Of a stretch of 15,125 bases of DNA, positions 7,504 through 15,125 are shown one piece after another. Each line of letters starts with the position of its first letter. The stretch's first letter is position 1. The translations under genes were made by a program, and so were the position numbers. The stretch comes from CACEUX01 sp964404235 (GTDB taxonomy: Bacteria; Fidelibacterota; Marinisomatia; Marinisomatales; UBA1611): NCBI GenBank assembly GCA_964404235.1, contig CAYOJL010000050.1:1-15125 (forward strand). The letters run 5' to 3'. The notes beneath the pieces are model-generated. The model was not told the origin of the DNA and ran no database searches. It worked only from the letters and a program-made list of their open reading frames with translations.

Positions 7504-9051
7504 CTACTCCCATTCTATAGTTCCAGGAGGCTTAGAAGTAATATCATACACCACTCGATTAATTCCACGTACGGAGTTCACAATTCTATTTGATATTTTT
7601 GATAGTGTCTCTGTTGGCATACGAAACCAATCTGCTGTCATACCATCTGTACTAGTAACTGCCCTTATACCCAAAAGATTTTCATAGGTTCTTTTATCGC
7701 CCATTACGCCAACAGTCTTTACTGGGATAAGTACAGAAAAAGCTTGCCATATTTCATTATATAGTCCGTCCTCATGAAGTATATCAATATAAATTTTATC
7801 TGCTTCTTGAAGAATTTTAACCTTTTCGATTGTGACTTCTCCTATAATTCTAACACCTAAACCTGGCCCTGGAAATGGGTGGCGATCAATCAATAATGAA
7901 GGTAGACCAAGTTCTTTACCTACTTTTCTCACCTCATCTTTGAATAAATCTCTTAAAGGCTCTATTAATTTTAATTCCATATCATCTGGTAACCCTCCAA
8001 CATTATGATGGCTTTTAATCACATGTGCAGATTTACCTTTACTGATGCCACTTTCAATAACATCTGGGTATAACGTTCCTTGAGCTAAATAATCCATCTT
8101 ACCTATCTCATTAGCAATACGCTCAAAGGAATAAATAAATTGGTTTCCTATAATCTTTCGTTTGTTTTCAGGATCTGATACACCTTCTAGTTTTGATAAA
8201 AAAACTTTTGATTCGTCATAAGAATAGATATTTACACCCAAACCATTTCTAAGAGCTTCCAAGCACTCGCGAACCTCATTTTTCCTCATAAGACCATGGT
8301 CAATTATTACTGCATTACAACGGTTACCTATTGCCTTATGAACTAATGCAGCTACCACTGTCGAATCAACCCCACCACTTACGCCTATAAGCACATTCCC
8401 TTGACCTACAATTCTTTGAATTTTTTCTATTTGTTCTTGTATGAAATTACCTGCCGTCCAATTCCTTGAACATTTTGCAATATTAAATAGAAAATTGGAT
8501 AATATTTTATGACCTTCCTCTGTATGATGCACCTCTGGATGAAATTGTGTTGCAACGCGTGTTTGATCCTCATTTGACATAGCAGCTATGACACCGTTAG
8601 AAGAGTAAGCTAATACATGCCAGCCATCTGGAATTTTTTCCACAAGATCTCCATGGCTCATCCATACATTAGAAGAAGAAATCCCAGAAAATATACCGCT
8701 ACCAATTTGAATATCTATATCTGCAAAACCATATTCACCCTTACCATCTGAGACTACTCGTCCACCACCATGTTGAGCTATTATGTGAAGACCATAACAT
8801 ATACCTAAAATAGGTAAATCACTATTTAATATTTCATAATCAAAATTGGGAGCATTTTCTTCGTAAACACTACTTGGTCCTCCGGATAAAATAATTGCAG
8901 CAGGTTGGCGTTCTTCTATTTCCTTTAATTTTGTATTTGGCGATAAAATTTCTGAGAATACATTATTTTCCCTAACCCTGCGAGCAATAAGCTGTGTGTA
9001 TTGAGAACCAAAGTCAAGAATTACAATACCATTTTTATAAATATCATTCAT
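7504..9051 (-). CDS. guaA: GMP synthase (glutamine-hydrolysing)
   Basis: GuaA converts XMP to GMP using ATP and glutamine in the cytoplasm, the last step of guanine nucleotide synthesis. The 515-residue length is normal for the two-domain enzyme. The N-terminal class I glutamine amidotransferase domain has the nucleophile Cys85 in GICYGLH and the catalytic His171 and Glu173 in TQFHPEVHH. The ATP-pyrophosphatase domain has its P-loop SGGVDS at 225-230. The C-terminal dimerisation domain contains HPFPGPGLGVRI and ends with the typical KPPGTIEWE. The ATG overlaps the surE stop by 8 nt (9044-9051, ATGAATGA), so this is the last housekeeping gene of the coupled run; the stop is TAG. All key residues are present and I see no sign of damage. 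Confidence 0.98.
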   Translation of the reverse strand: MNDIYKNGIVILDFGSQYTQLIARRVRENNVFSEILSPNTKLKEIEERQPAAIILSGGPSSVYEENAPNFDYEILNSDLPILGICYGLHIIAQHGGGRVVSDGKGEYGFADIDIQIGSGIFSGISSSNVWMSHGDLVEKIPDGWHVLAYSSNGVIAAMSNEDQTRVATQFHPEVHHTEEGHKILSNFLFNIAKCSRNWTAGNFIQEQIEKIQRIVGQGNVLIGVSGGVDSTVVAALVHKAIGNRCNAVIIDHGLMRKNEVRECLEALRNGLGVNIYSYDESKVFLSKLEGVSDPENKRKIIGNQFIYSFERIANEIGKMDYLAQGTLYPDVIESGISKGKSAHVIKSHHNVGGLPDDMELKLIEPLRDLFKDEVRKVGKELGLPSLLIDRHPFPGPGLGVRIIGEVTIEKVKILQEADKIYIDILHEDGLYNEIWQAFSVLIPVKTVGVMGDKRTYENLLGIRAVTSTDGMTADWFRMPTETLSKISNRIVNSVRGINRVVYDITSKPPGTIEWE

Positions 9052-9811
9052 CTTTGAACTGTAATATAAGCTCTTTTAAATATTCCTCATTTGTTAACTT
9101 AAAATGAATTGGTGTAACACTAATATAGTTTTCAGAAATAGCTTTTCCATCATAATCTATTGACCTATCGTCATCATTTATCTCACCTTTGATCCAATAA
9201 TAATTCTTATGACTTGGGTCAGTTCGTTTTTCGTAGTCATCTACAAAATATTGGTTCCCTTGTCTAGTAAAACGTATTCCATTAATTTTATTTTCATCAC
9301 AGTATGGAACATTTACATTAAGTAAAGTCCCTTTTGGTAAACTATTTTTCATTACCCACTTTACAGTATCTATTGCTACAGTTTTAGCTAAATAGAAATT
9401 ATCTGTCTTGAATGATGCTAGGCTAATTGCTATAGAAGGGACGCCTAATATAGCTCCCTCTGTAGCTGCAGATACTGTGCCTGAATAAATAAGATTTGTT
9501 CCCAGATTTGCGCCCTGATTTATTCCAGATATTAATATATCAGGACTATCTTTCATTAATGACCTTATTCCAATCTTTGCACAGTCCGCAGGACTGCCTT
9601 CAACCGCATAGCCTTTGAATCCATTAGATCTTTTTATTTTATTTACTCGCAATGGATTATTTAAAGTTATCCCGTGTCCCGAGCCACTCTGTTCTGTATG
9701 CGGTGCAACCACAAAAGGATTCCCTACTTCACGCATCGCTTCCCATAAAGCATATATCCCTTCGGAATAAATACCATCATCATTTGTTATCAAAATATTC
9801 GGTTTATTCAT
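9044..9811 (-). CDS. surE: 5'/3'-nucleotidase SurE
   Basis: SurE is a metal-dependent phosphatase that releases phosphate from nucleoside monophosphates and related substrates. The 255-residue protein carries the family signature NILITNDDGIYSEG at residues 5-18, with metal-binding Asp11 and Asp12, Ser42 in EQSGSGHG, and Asn98 in SGINQGANLG. The conserved GSPADCAKIG and YSGTVSAATEGAILGVPSIA stretches are also present. The length matches the family. The start overlaps the accD stop as ATGA (9808-9811) and the stop overlaps the guaA start by 8 nt. The coupling to guaA, which makes a possible SurE substrate, is suggestive but may only reflect a compact operon. Confidence 0.97.
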   Translation of the reverse strand: MNKPNILITNDDGIYSEGIYALWEAMREVGNPFVVAPHTEQSGSGHGITLNNPLRVNKIKRSNGFKGYAVEGSPADCAKIGIRSLMKDSPDILISGINQGANLGTNLIYSGTVSAATEGAILGVPSIAISLASFKTDNFYLAKTVAIDTVKWVMKNSLPKGTLLNVNVPYCDENKINGIRFTRQGNQYFVDDYEKRTDPSHKNYYWIKGEINDDDRSIDYDGKAISENYISVTPIHFKLTNEEYLKELILQFKDE

Positions 9812-10644
9812 GAGAGGATAGAAATCAAAGTGGAAAGTTTTTCCTTCATACTATTACGGTCTACTATATAATCAATAAATCCTTTTTCTAAAAGAAATTC
9901 TGACCGTTGGAAACCCTCTGGTAAATCTTGCCCAATGGTCTGCTTGATCACTCTTGGACCAGCAAATCCAATTAGAGCTCCTGGCTCTGCCAATATCACA
10001 TCACCTAACATTCCATAACTTGCAGTAACACCTCCTGTTGTTGGATCGGTTAGTATTGGAATAAAGAGCCCACCTTCATTTGAAAATTTAGCTAATCGAG
10101 TACTAGTTTTTGCCAGCTGCATAAGTGAAATAGCACCTTCTTGCATCCGAGCACCACCAGATGAACAAATTAATATAAGAGGTACATCCTTATCTCCAGC
10201 AAAGACCAACGCTCTTGATACTGTTTCACCAACTACAGAACCCATACTTCCGCCGATAAATTTAAAATTCATTATTCCTAATATCACTTTATAACCATTG
10301 ATTTCTCCACTATAAACAGATATTGCATCATTTTCGCCTGTTTTGTTTGTAGCATCTCTTATCTGCTCACTATAAGCCTTATTTGCATTAAAGTCCAAGA
10401 AGTCCTTAGAGATAATATTTTGAAAATGTCTTTTGTATGTTCCATTATCTAATAGCAAATCAACGTACGTTTGGGGTGAAACTCTAAAATGGTGATTGCA
10501 ATGGTGACACACTGAAAGTTTTTTTTCAAGCTCTGGTCGGTAAATTATTTCATTACACGAAGGACATTTATCCCATAAACCATCTGGAATCGATTTTTTC
10601 TGGGAATCTTTTAATTTTTTATCTTTTCTCTTAAACCAAGCCAT
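9808..10644 (-). CDS. accD: Acetyl-CoA carboxylase carboxyltransferase subunit beta
   Basis: AccD is the beta subunit of the carboxyltransferase that transfers CO2 from biotin carboxyl carrier protein to acetyl-CoA, giving malonyl-CoA for fatty-acid synthesis. The 278-residue protein has the N-terminal four-cysteine zinc ribbon (Cys27, Cys30, Cys46, Cys49 in CPSC and CHHC). The crotonase-fold core follows, with CSSGGARMQEGAISLMQL and DPTTGGVTASYGMLGD, where backbone amides form the oxyanion holes, and then GFAGPRVI. The partner accA is not in the window. The gene starts 9 nt after rimI and its stop overlaps the surE start. The length is typical of the family. Confidence 0.97.
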   Translation of the reverse strand: MAWFKRKDKKLKDSQKKSIPDGLWDKCPSCNEIIYRPELEKKLSVCHHCNHHFRVSPQTYVDLLLDNGTYKRHFQNIISKDFLDFNANKAYSEQIRDATNKTGENDAISVYSGEINGYKVILGIMNFKFIGGSMGSVVGETVSRALVFAGDKDVPLILICSSGGARMQEGAISLMQLAKTSTRLAKFSNEGGLFIPILTDPTTGGVTASYGMLGDVILAEPGALIGFAGPRVIKQTIGQDLPEGFQRSEFLLEKGFIDYIVDRNSMKEKLSTLISILS

Positions 10645-10653
10645 AAAAGTATT

Positions 10654-11097
10654 TTATTTCTTAAAACGCATCACTAAGGCATCACTACCATCACTATAAT
10701 AATTAGTACGAATGCTAATATTTTCAAATCCAATATCAAGATAAAGATTAATGGCGGGGAAATTACCGTGTTTAACTTCTAAAAATACGGATGATTTAGT
10801 TGGTAATTGATCTAAAAAGTAATCAAGTAGTAATTTACCATAACCCTTACCTTGCATTGATGGTTTTACTGCCATATTAATTATATTTATTTCGTCCTTT
10901 AATCCTCGAACCATACAATATGCAATAATATGTTTTGATTTATCAATTATCCATGTAGTTCTATCTTTCTCATTATTTAACTCGATACTAACCATTTTAA
11001 GTGACCAATGATCTTTGTGAAAAGCTTTTCTTTCTATATTAAATATTTGATCAAGATCATTAATCGTTGCCTTACGTATTATGGGATAATCATTCAC
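10654..11097 (-). CDS. rimI: Ribosomal-protein-S18-alanine N-acetyltransferase (RimI-type GNAT)
   Basis: This 147-residue GNAT acetyltransferase has the acetyl-CoA binding motif QGKGYGKLLLDY at about residues 82-93 and the RimI-type C-terminus: LEVKHGNFPAINLYLDIGF, then YYSDGSDALVMRF. RimI acetylates the N-terminus of ribosomal protein S18 in the enterobacterial model; substrates here are unproven. The start is a GTG at 11095-11097, which overlaps the tsaB stop in an 8-nt GTGAATGA; no better in-frame ATG lies upstream. The location directly after tsaB is a common arrangement for rimI, which supports the assignment over a generic GNAT. Confidence 0.92.
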   Translation of the reverse strand: MNDYPIIRKATINDLDQIFNIERKAFHKDHWSLKMVSIELNNEKDRTTWIIDKSKHIIAYCMVRGLKDEINIINMAVKPSMQGKGYGKLLLDYFLDQLPTKSSVFLEVKHGNFPAINLYLDIGFENISIRTNYYSDGSDALVMRFKK

Positions 11098-11731
11098 TGG
11101 ATTTTATTTCAAAAGGAGCTATATAATCAGGCACTAAATCATAAGGTTCTTTTATAATCCAATCATCAAAGAATATTGAGGCTAATATTCCGATAGATTC
11201 AGCAGAGGGAACTGATCTATAAATACTCGAATGGTCTTTAAGTATATCTTCACAATTCCATTGGAAACCATCTTTAATATTATCAGAATATTGATTTATA
11301 TCACCCACTTCTGCCTCACTTTTTATATTTGGGATGGAATTCTTCCATAAAAATTCCTGATAGAAAACTTTTTTTGAATGAGAATGTACAATACCATTAA
11401 ATGGCTCATTTTCTCTTAATCCGAAAGCCAATGAAAGTAAAGTTGGCACTGGAATAATGGGAAGGCCTTGAGAATAGGCCAAGCCTTTAGCAAATCCTAG
11501 TCCTATCCGTAACCCCGTAAATGATCCAGGACCAATACTTACTGCAATTGCATCTATTTCACTAGGCAATTTATTAGATTGCTTGATTGCCCTATTAGTA
11601 AAATCTGCAAGATTTTCATTATGTTTTCTATATGAATTCTCCTCAACAAGACTTAATAAATCACCATCATTCGTAACAGAAACACCACAGATAGAAGATG
11701 AGGTCTCAAAGGATAGAATGCTTCTAGACAT
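11090..11731 (-). CDS. tsaB: tRNA t6A37 threonylcarbamoyltransferase complex subunit TsaB
   Basis: TsaB is the inactive ASKHA-fold paralogue of TsaD. It scaffolds the TsaD-TsaB-TsaE complex that makes N6-threonylcarbamoyladenosine at position 37 of ANN-decoding tRNAs. The 213-residue protein starts MSRSILSFETSSSICGVSV and contains the hallmark SIGPGSFTGLRIGLGFAKGL. I place the start at the ATG at 11729-11731. An in-frame ATG at 11765-11767 would add 12 residues (MQGKLKFQVLSL) unlike the family N-terminus and increase the overlap with tsaE to 44 nt. The chosen start gives an 8-nt overlap (ATGTCTAG), like two other junctions in this operon. TsaD and TsaC are not in the window. Confidence 0.95.
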   Translation of the reverse strand: MSRSILSFETSSSICGVSVTNDGDLLSLVEENSYRKHNENLADFTNRAIKQSNKLPSEIDAIAVSIGPGSFTGLRIGLGFAKGLAYSQGLPIIPVPTLLSLAFGLRENEPFNGIVHSHSKKVFYQEFLWKNSIPNIKSEAEVGDINQYSDNIKDGFQWNCEDILKDHSSIYRSVPSAESIGILASIFFDDWIIKEPYDLVPDYIAPFEIKSSE

Positions 11732-12161
11732 CAAACTTAATACCTGAAATTTTAATTTGCCTTGCATCAGGATTATTTTTCAATCTAGAAAAATGAACAT
11801 CAATCACATTATCATTTAATAAATCATTAATTATATCGGCCCATTCAATAATAGTAATTCCTCTTTCTGAATTTAAATATTCCTCTCCTCCGATATTCAG
11901 AAAATCATTTGATCCTTTTAATCTATAAGCGTCTATATGATATAACCAATAATCCTTTCCTTCGTATTCTGATACTAGTTTAAATGTAGGTGAACCTACA
12001 TTTTCTTGTATCCCTAATGCTTTAGCTATACCCTTAGTAAATGTTGTTTTCCCAGTACCTAAATCACCAATTAGGGCAATTATATTTCCTTTTGAAATAT
12101 TTTCTGTGAGTTTCTTGGCTAAATAGTATGTATCACTAAGAGATCTGCTGTTAAATACCAT
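11724..12161 (-). CDS. tsaE: tRNA t6A37 biosynthesis ATPase TsaE
   Basis: TsaE is the small P-loop ATPase that drives turnover of the t6A-forming complex. The 145-residue protein has the Walker A motif GDLGTGKTT starting at residue 32 (Lys38, Thr39), the SPTFKLVSEYEG segment, YHIDAYRL and the IIEWADI strand, all typical of the family. Its ATG shares one base with the stop of porX (TAATG), and a GAAGGG Shine-Dalgarno-like run lies about 9 nt upstream inside porX, one of the few visible in the window. Its position next to tsaB makes functional sense; its position right after porX is an arrangement I recall from Bacteroidota genomes. Confidence 0.96.
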   Translation of the reverse strand: MVFNSRSLSDTYYLAKKLTENISKGNIIALIGDLGTGKTTFTKGIAKALGIQENVGSPTFKLVSEYEGKDYWLYHIDAYRLKGSNDFLNIGGEEYLNSERGITIIEWADIINDLLNDNVIDVHFSRLKNNPDARQIKISGIKFDV

Positions 12162-13720
12162 TATGATTTACCCTTCATAATTGCTAAAGGTACAATCATC
12201 TCTTCCATACTTATTCCGCCATGTTGAAAAGAATTCTTAAATTTTTCCTGATATTTGTGGGCTTCATTAGGATACACAAAATAATTATCATCTTTTGCAA
12301 TAACATAACTTGGCTGAGGTCCAAATACTGGTAGCCTGTATTGACCAGGTTCTTTTATTATTAAAGCATGTTTTTTATTTGTATTCAAATTCCTGCCGTA
12401 TTTATACCTTACACCTGAAGATGCATTACGATCAGCAGAAACCATAACATCATTCTGTACACGTATGCTGCCGTGATCGCTTGTCATTATAATGGTAAAA
12501 TCTTTATTTGCAAGATGCTTAAGTACCTGAAATAACCAAGAATTCTCTAACCAATATTTGACTGCAGTCCGATAACCAGATTCATCAGGAACCATTTCTT
12601 TTAAGACATCCATTTGTGAACTCTTATGAGCAAGTATATCTACAAAATTAACTACAATTGAAACTAGATCCTTATTTGCATAATCCTTGATACGCTTTTC
12701 AAATTTTTTCCCCTCTTCAACTGCCCATATTTTATGATAATGAATAGATTTATTATCCAAACCAGCTCTTTTCATCTGATCGATAAGGAATTGTTCTTCA
12801 TGCTGATTTAAGCTTGTAGCATCAGATTTCATATCAGATTCCTGTTCTGAATAATTTGAGACCATTTCATCAGGAAACATCCCACAAAAAATAGCATTCC
12901 TTGAATATGGTGTTGCTGTAGGTATTAATGATAAGCAATATTTTAGGTCTATGGTAAATAGTGTTTCTAATAAAGGCATCATTGCTTTAAAGTGGTCGTA
13001 ACGCATACAATCTAAAACTAATAGACAAATTCTATTCCCATTCCTTAGGTTGGGTTTTATATAATTATTAAAAATATCATTTGGAAGAACAGGCCTTTCA
13101 TCATTAAACATCCAAGTATGGTAACGAGCTTCTACAAAATTAGAAAATTCTTTATTACATGTTTTTATTTGATCATCTAGGACATTACTTAGACCAGTAT
13201 CTCTATATGTATCAAATTTTATTTGCCAATTAACAAGCCTATCATAAAGTTTCCACCAATCATCAGCATTTAAATCTTGGTTCATTAATTCGTCAATTTC
13301 CTGAAATTCTCTTAAATACTCACTTGTTACCTTTTTTTCACGAAGCTTATCAAATTCAAGCGCTTGTTTACATGCCATGAAAATTTGATTAGGATTAACA
13401 GGTTTAATCAAGAATTGTTCTACTTGTCCTGACATCGCCTCATCCATTAGCCATTCATCTTCCGTCTTGGTAATCATAATGATAAGCTGACTTGAACGAT
13501 TCTTTTTTATCTCAGAGAGTGTTTCTAGACCATCCATACCTGGCATGGATTGATCAAGAAGTATTAGGTGATAGTTATTTGCTTTACATAATTCAATAGC
13601 ATCTTGTCCGTTGGATGCTTGCGATAATGTATAGCCTTTTTCTTCTAAGAATAATATATGAGGTTTGAGGTGTTCAATCTCATCATCGACCCATAAAATA
13701 TTTCCTCGTGAATTACTCAT
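12161..13720 (-). CDS. porX: PorX-like response regulator with PglZ (alkaline-phosphatase-fold) output domain
   Basis: The 519-residue protein has an N-terminal receiver domain with the full phosphorylation set: Asp12-Asp13, phospho-acceptor Asp56 (ILLDQSMPG), Thr84 and Lys106 (FLIKP). A helical linker of about residues 120-225 follows. The PglZ domain shows all expected metal and catalytic positions of the alkaline phosphatase superfamily: Asp237 (LVLDCMRYD), nucleophile Thr270 (PTATPYSRNA), Asp361 and His365 (VDILAH), Asp415-His416 (TSDHGS) and His500 (FQHGG). Domain order and length match PorX, the response regulator that controls type IX secretion genes in Porphyromonas gingivalis, whose PglZ domain has been reported to act on oligonucleotides. 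No type IX secretion genes are in the window, so that role is inferred by orthology. The gene lies 64 nt downstream of an adenylate cyclase gene and shares one base with tsaE. The ATG has an AT-rich leader without a Shine-Dalgarno. Confidence 0.92.
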   Translation of the reverse strand: MSNSRGNILWVDDEIEHLKPHILFLEEKGYTLSQASNGQDAIELCKANNYHLILLDQSMPGMDGLETLSEIKKNRSSQLIIMITKTEDEWLMDEAMSGQVEQFLIKPVNPNQIFMACKQALEFDKLREKKVTSEYLREFQEIDELMNQDLNADDWWKLYDRLVNWQIKFDTYRDTGLSNVLDDQIKTCNKEFSNFVEARYHTWMFNDERPVLPNDIFNNYIKPNLRNGNRICLLVLDCMRYDHFKAMMPLLETLFTIDLKYCLSLIPTATPYSRNAIFCGMFPDEMVSNYSEQESDMKSDATSLNQHEEQFLIDQMKRAGLDNKSIHYHKIWAVEEGKKFEKRIKDYANKDLVSIVVNFVDILAHKSSQMDVLKEMVPDESGYRTAVKYWLENSWLFQVLKHLANKDFTIIMTSDHGSIRVQNDVMVSADRNASSGVRYKYGRNLNTNKKHALIIKEPGQYRLPVFGPQPSYVIAKDDNYFVYPNEAHKYQEKFKNSFQHGGISMEEMIVPLAIMKGKS

Positions 13721-13784
13721 ATTTAATAAACTATAAAATTAAAATGTATCTCTTTATATAAGAAAAATTACCAATTAATCATAT

Positions 13785-15125
13785 TTATTTTGAGACCATT
13801 GTCCATACGCCGTCCCAGTCTTTCCCAGGCGGGTTATCTCTGAACATAAGACATCTCTCGATATAAACAGCAGATGGGGTGGTATTTCTAGAAGTAAAAT
13901 GGTCTTCCATCTTTTCAGAATTTTCAAAAGCACTAATAGCTTTATCCCAATCCTGTTGGTAATAATGATCAAGACCTTTTTCAAAATTCCTTACAAGGTT
14001 CACAGTTGAATTATTTATATCAATCTTATTTGATACTAGCTCATATACTTTTACCGGTATATTTTTTCCTTTAACTTGAACAAAGTCTAGAAACCGAAAA
14101 ATAAAATCATCTTTTGCAGCTTCATAAATATTCTCTCCAACAAAATTATATACCCCATATTGTTTTGCAGATGACTCTAACCTCGCAGCGAGATTGACTG
14201 TATCACCCATCATGGTGTAATTCATTCTCATCTCTGAACCCATATTACCAGTCACCATCTTACCACTATTTAATCCAATTCTATGCTGCATAGAATAAAC
14301 AATATCTGGCCAATCATTTTCCTTCCGCCATTTTTCCCTTAATTCTCTTAATGCTTCCTGCATAGCAAGCGCTGTTTTACAGGATTTTAATTCATGATCA
14401 GTGACAGGAGCAGGTGCGCCATAGAATGCTACTATTGCATCGCCAATATATTTATCAAGTGTTCCTTCATTATCTAAGATGACCTGTGACATAACTGTAA
14501 GATACTCATTCATTAATGATACCATACGTTCTGGTTCCAATGCTTCAGAGAATGTAGAGAAATTTTGTATATCTGAGAAAAATGCTGTATGATGCCCTTC
14601 TACACCCCCTAGCTTTGGTGCTTGTTTTTCTTCGTACATCTTGTCTAACACTTTAGGAGCTATATATGTTCCAAAAGTCTCTCTTAAAAATTTCTTATCC
14701 TTCTGCTCATGCAAGAACTGAAAGATAATATTAGATGCATATGTAAGAATAAGACCTGCCATTGGAGCGATAATCGGCATGACATAGGACTCACCAGGTC
14801 CTGGTAATACAACCTGTAATTGGTCATAAAAAGTGTTATGTAAAGAGTCTGGGATTAGATTGGATATTGCCGATTTCCAAAACCACCAATAATCATTGGC
14901 AAACATACCCATAGCAAATGCGTAATAAAGCAATCCCTCAGAGAATATAACTAGGCCTGCGACTATTGGATGGAATTCAATCTTTGTAAGAAGCAGATAT
15001 GCAATAGTACATAAAAAGAATATTAATAAAAAATTAGCCATAGGATAAGATGAACCTTCAGCTAGATAACGGGTTGTCTTTCCTCCAAATACATTGATAT
15101 AATTATTATGAAGGATGGTTTGGAT
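13785..15125 (-). CDS. CHASE2-type membrane class III adenylate cyclase (5' end outside window)
   Basis: The frame is open to the right edge: 28 codons precede the first in-window ATG (15039-15041). They read ILHNNYINVF and then RYLAEGSSYP, like the end of a CHASE2 sensor domain, so that ATG is internal and the true start is outside. The 446 visible residues continue with three membrane helices (about 29-46, 52-76 and 112-138) and the cytoplasmic class III cyclase domain. Metal-binding Asp codons lie at 14571-14573 (FFSDIQNFS) and 14439-14441 (DKYIGDAIVAF). The Lys of LDKYIG (14451-14453) and the Asp of MGDTVNLAARL (14202-14204) are the pair that selects ATP, and Asn and Arg of NLAARL complete the site. 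Hence an adenylate, not guanylate, cyclase is predicted. The C-terminus (GLDHYYQQDWDKAISAFE, then IERCLMF and PPGKDWDGVW) is typical of CHASE2 cyclases. Confidence 0.93.
   Translation of the reverse strand: MQTILHNNYINVFGGKTTRYLAEGSSYPMANFLLIFFLCTIAYLLLTKIEFHPIVAGLVIFSEGLLYYAFAMGMFANDYWWFWKSAISNLIPDSLHNTFYDQLQVVLPGPGESYVMPIIAPMAGLILTYASNIIFQFLHEQKDKKFLRETFGTYIAPKVLDKMYEEKQAPKLGGVEGHHTAFFSDIQNFSTFSEALEPERMVSLMNEYLTVMSQVILDNEGTLDKYIGDAIVAFYGAPAPVTDHELKSCKTALAMQEALRELREKWRKENDWPDIVYSMQHRIGLNSGKMVTGNMGSEMRMNYTMMGDTVNLAARLESSAKQYGVYNFVGENIYEAAKDDFIFRFLDFVQVKGKNIPVKVYELVSNKIDINNSTVNLVRNFEKGLDHYYQQDWDKAISAFENSEKMEDHFTSRNTTPSAVYIERCLMFRDNPPGKDWDGVWTMVSK

Noticed and set aside
13775..13984. 69-codon minus-strand frame at the 3' end of the cyclase gene
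   Set aside because: It overlaps the conserved C-terminus of the cyclase in another frame and has no recognisable features.

Overview
The window is a gene-dense, AT-rich bacterial stretch in which every gene I can support lies on the minus strand, so transcription runs from the right edge to the left. Two large genes are cut by the window edges. Most start codons have AT-rich leaders with little or no Shine-Dalgarno sequence. That pattern, together with a PorX-type PglZ response regulator directly upstream of tsaE and a CHASE2-type adenylate cyclase, suggests a member of the Bacteroidota/FCB group. My best guess is a marine lineage such as Marinimicrobia (SAR406), but this placement is inference.

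Right half (about 7500-15125), in transcription order: a membrane-bound class III adenylate cyclase (5' end outside the window), porX, tsaE, tsaB, rimI, accD, surE and guaA. From porX to guaA the genes overlap by 1-8 nt or are separated by 9 nt, which indicates one translationally coupled operon. It mixes signalling (cAMP synthesis; a response regulator with a phosphatase/phosphodiesterase-fold output) with tRNA t6A modification, N-terminal protein acetylation, fatty-acid synthesis, nucleotide phosphatase activity and GMP synthesis.

Left half (1-7460) follows guaA on the same strand and looks like a cell-envelope group: a secreted MORN_2 repeat protein, a small two-helix membrane protein, a 1374-residue secreted protein made almost entirely of 57 MORN repeats, a lipoprotein with a BamE/SmpA-like C-terminus whose start overlaps the stop of the MORN gene, and a TPR plus type I periplasmic-binding-fold protein resembling LpoA/LppC penicillin-binding-protein activators (3' end outside the window). 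The giant MORN protein is the most unusual object: it has a block of 23 consecutive Trp-type repeats flanked by mixed Trp/Phe repeats, and a single 15-residue insertion in repeat 37.

I found no tRNA, rRNA, CRISPR array, insertion sequence or convincing terminator. No gene-free stretch exceeds about 80 bases.
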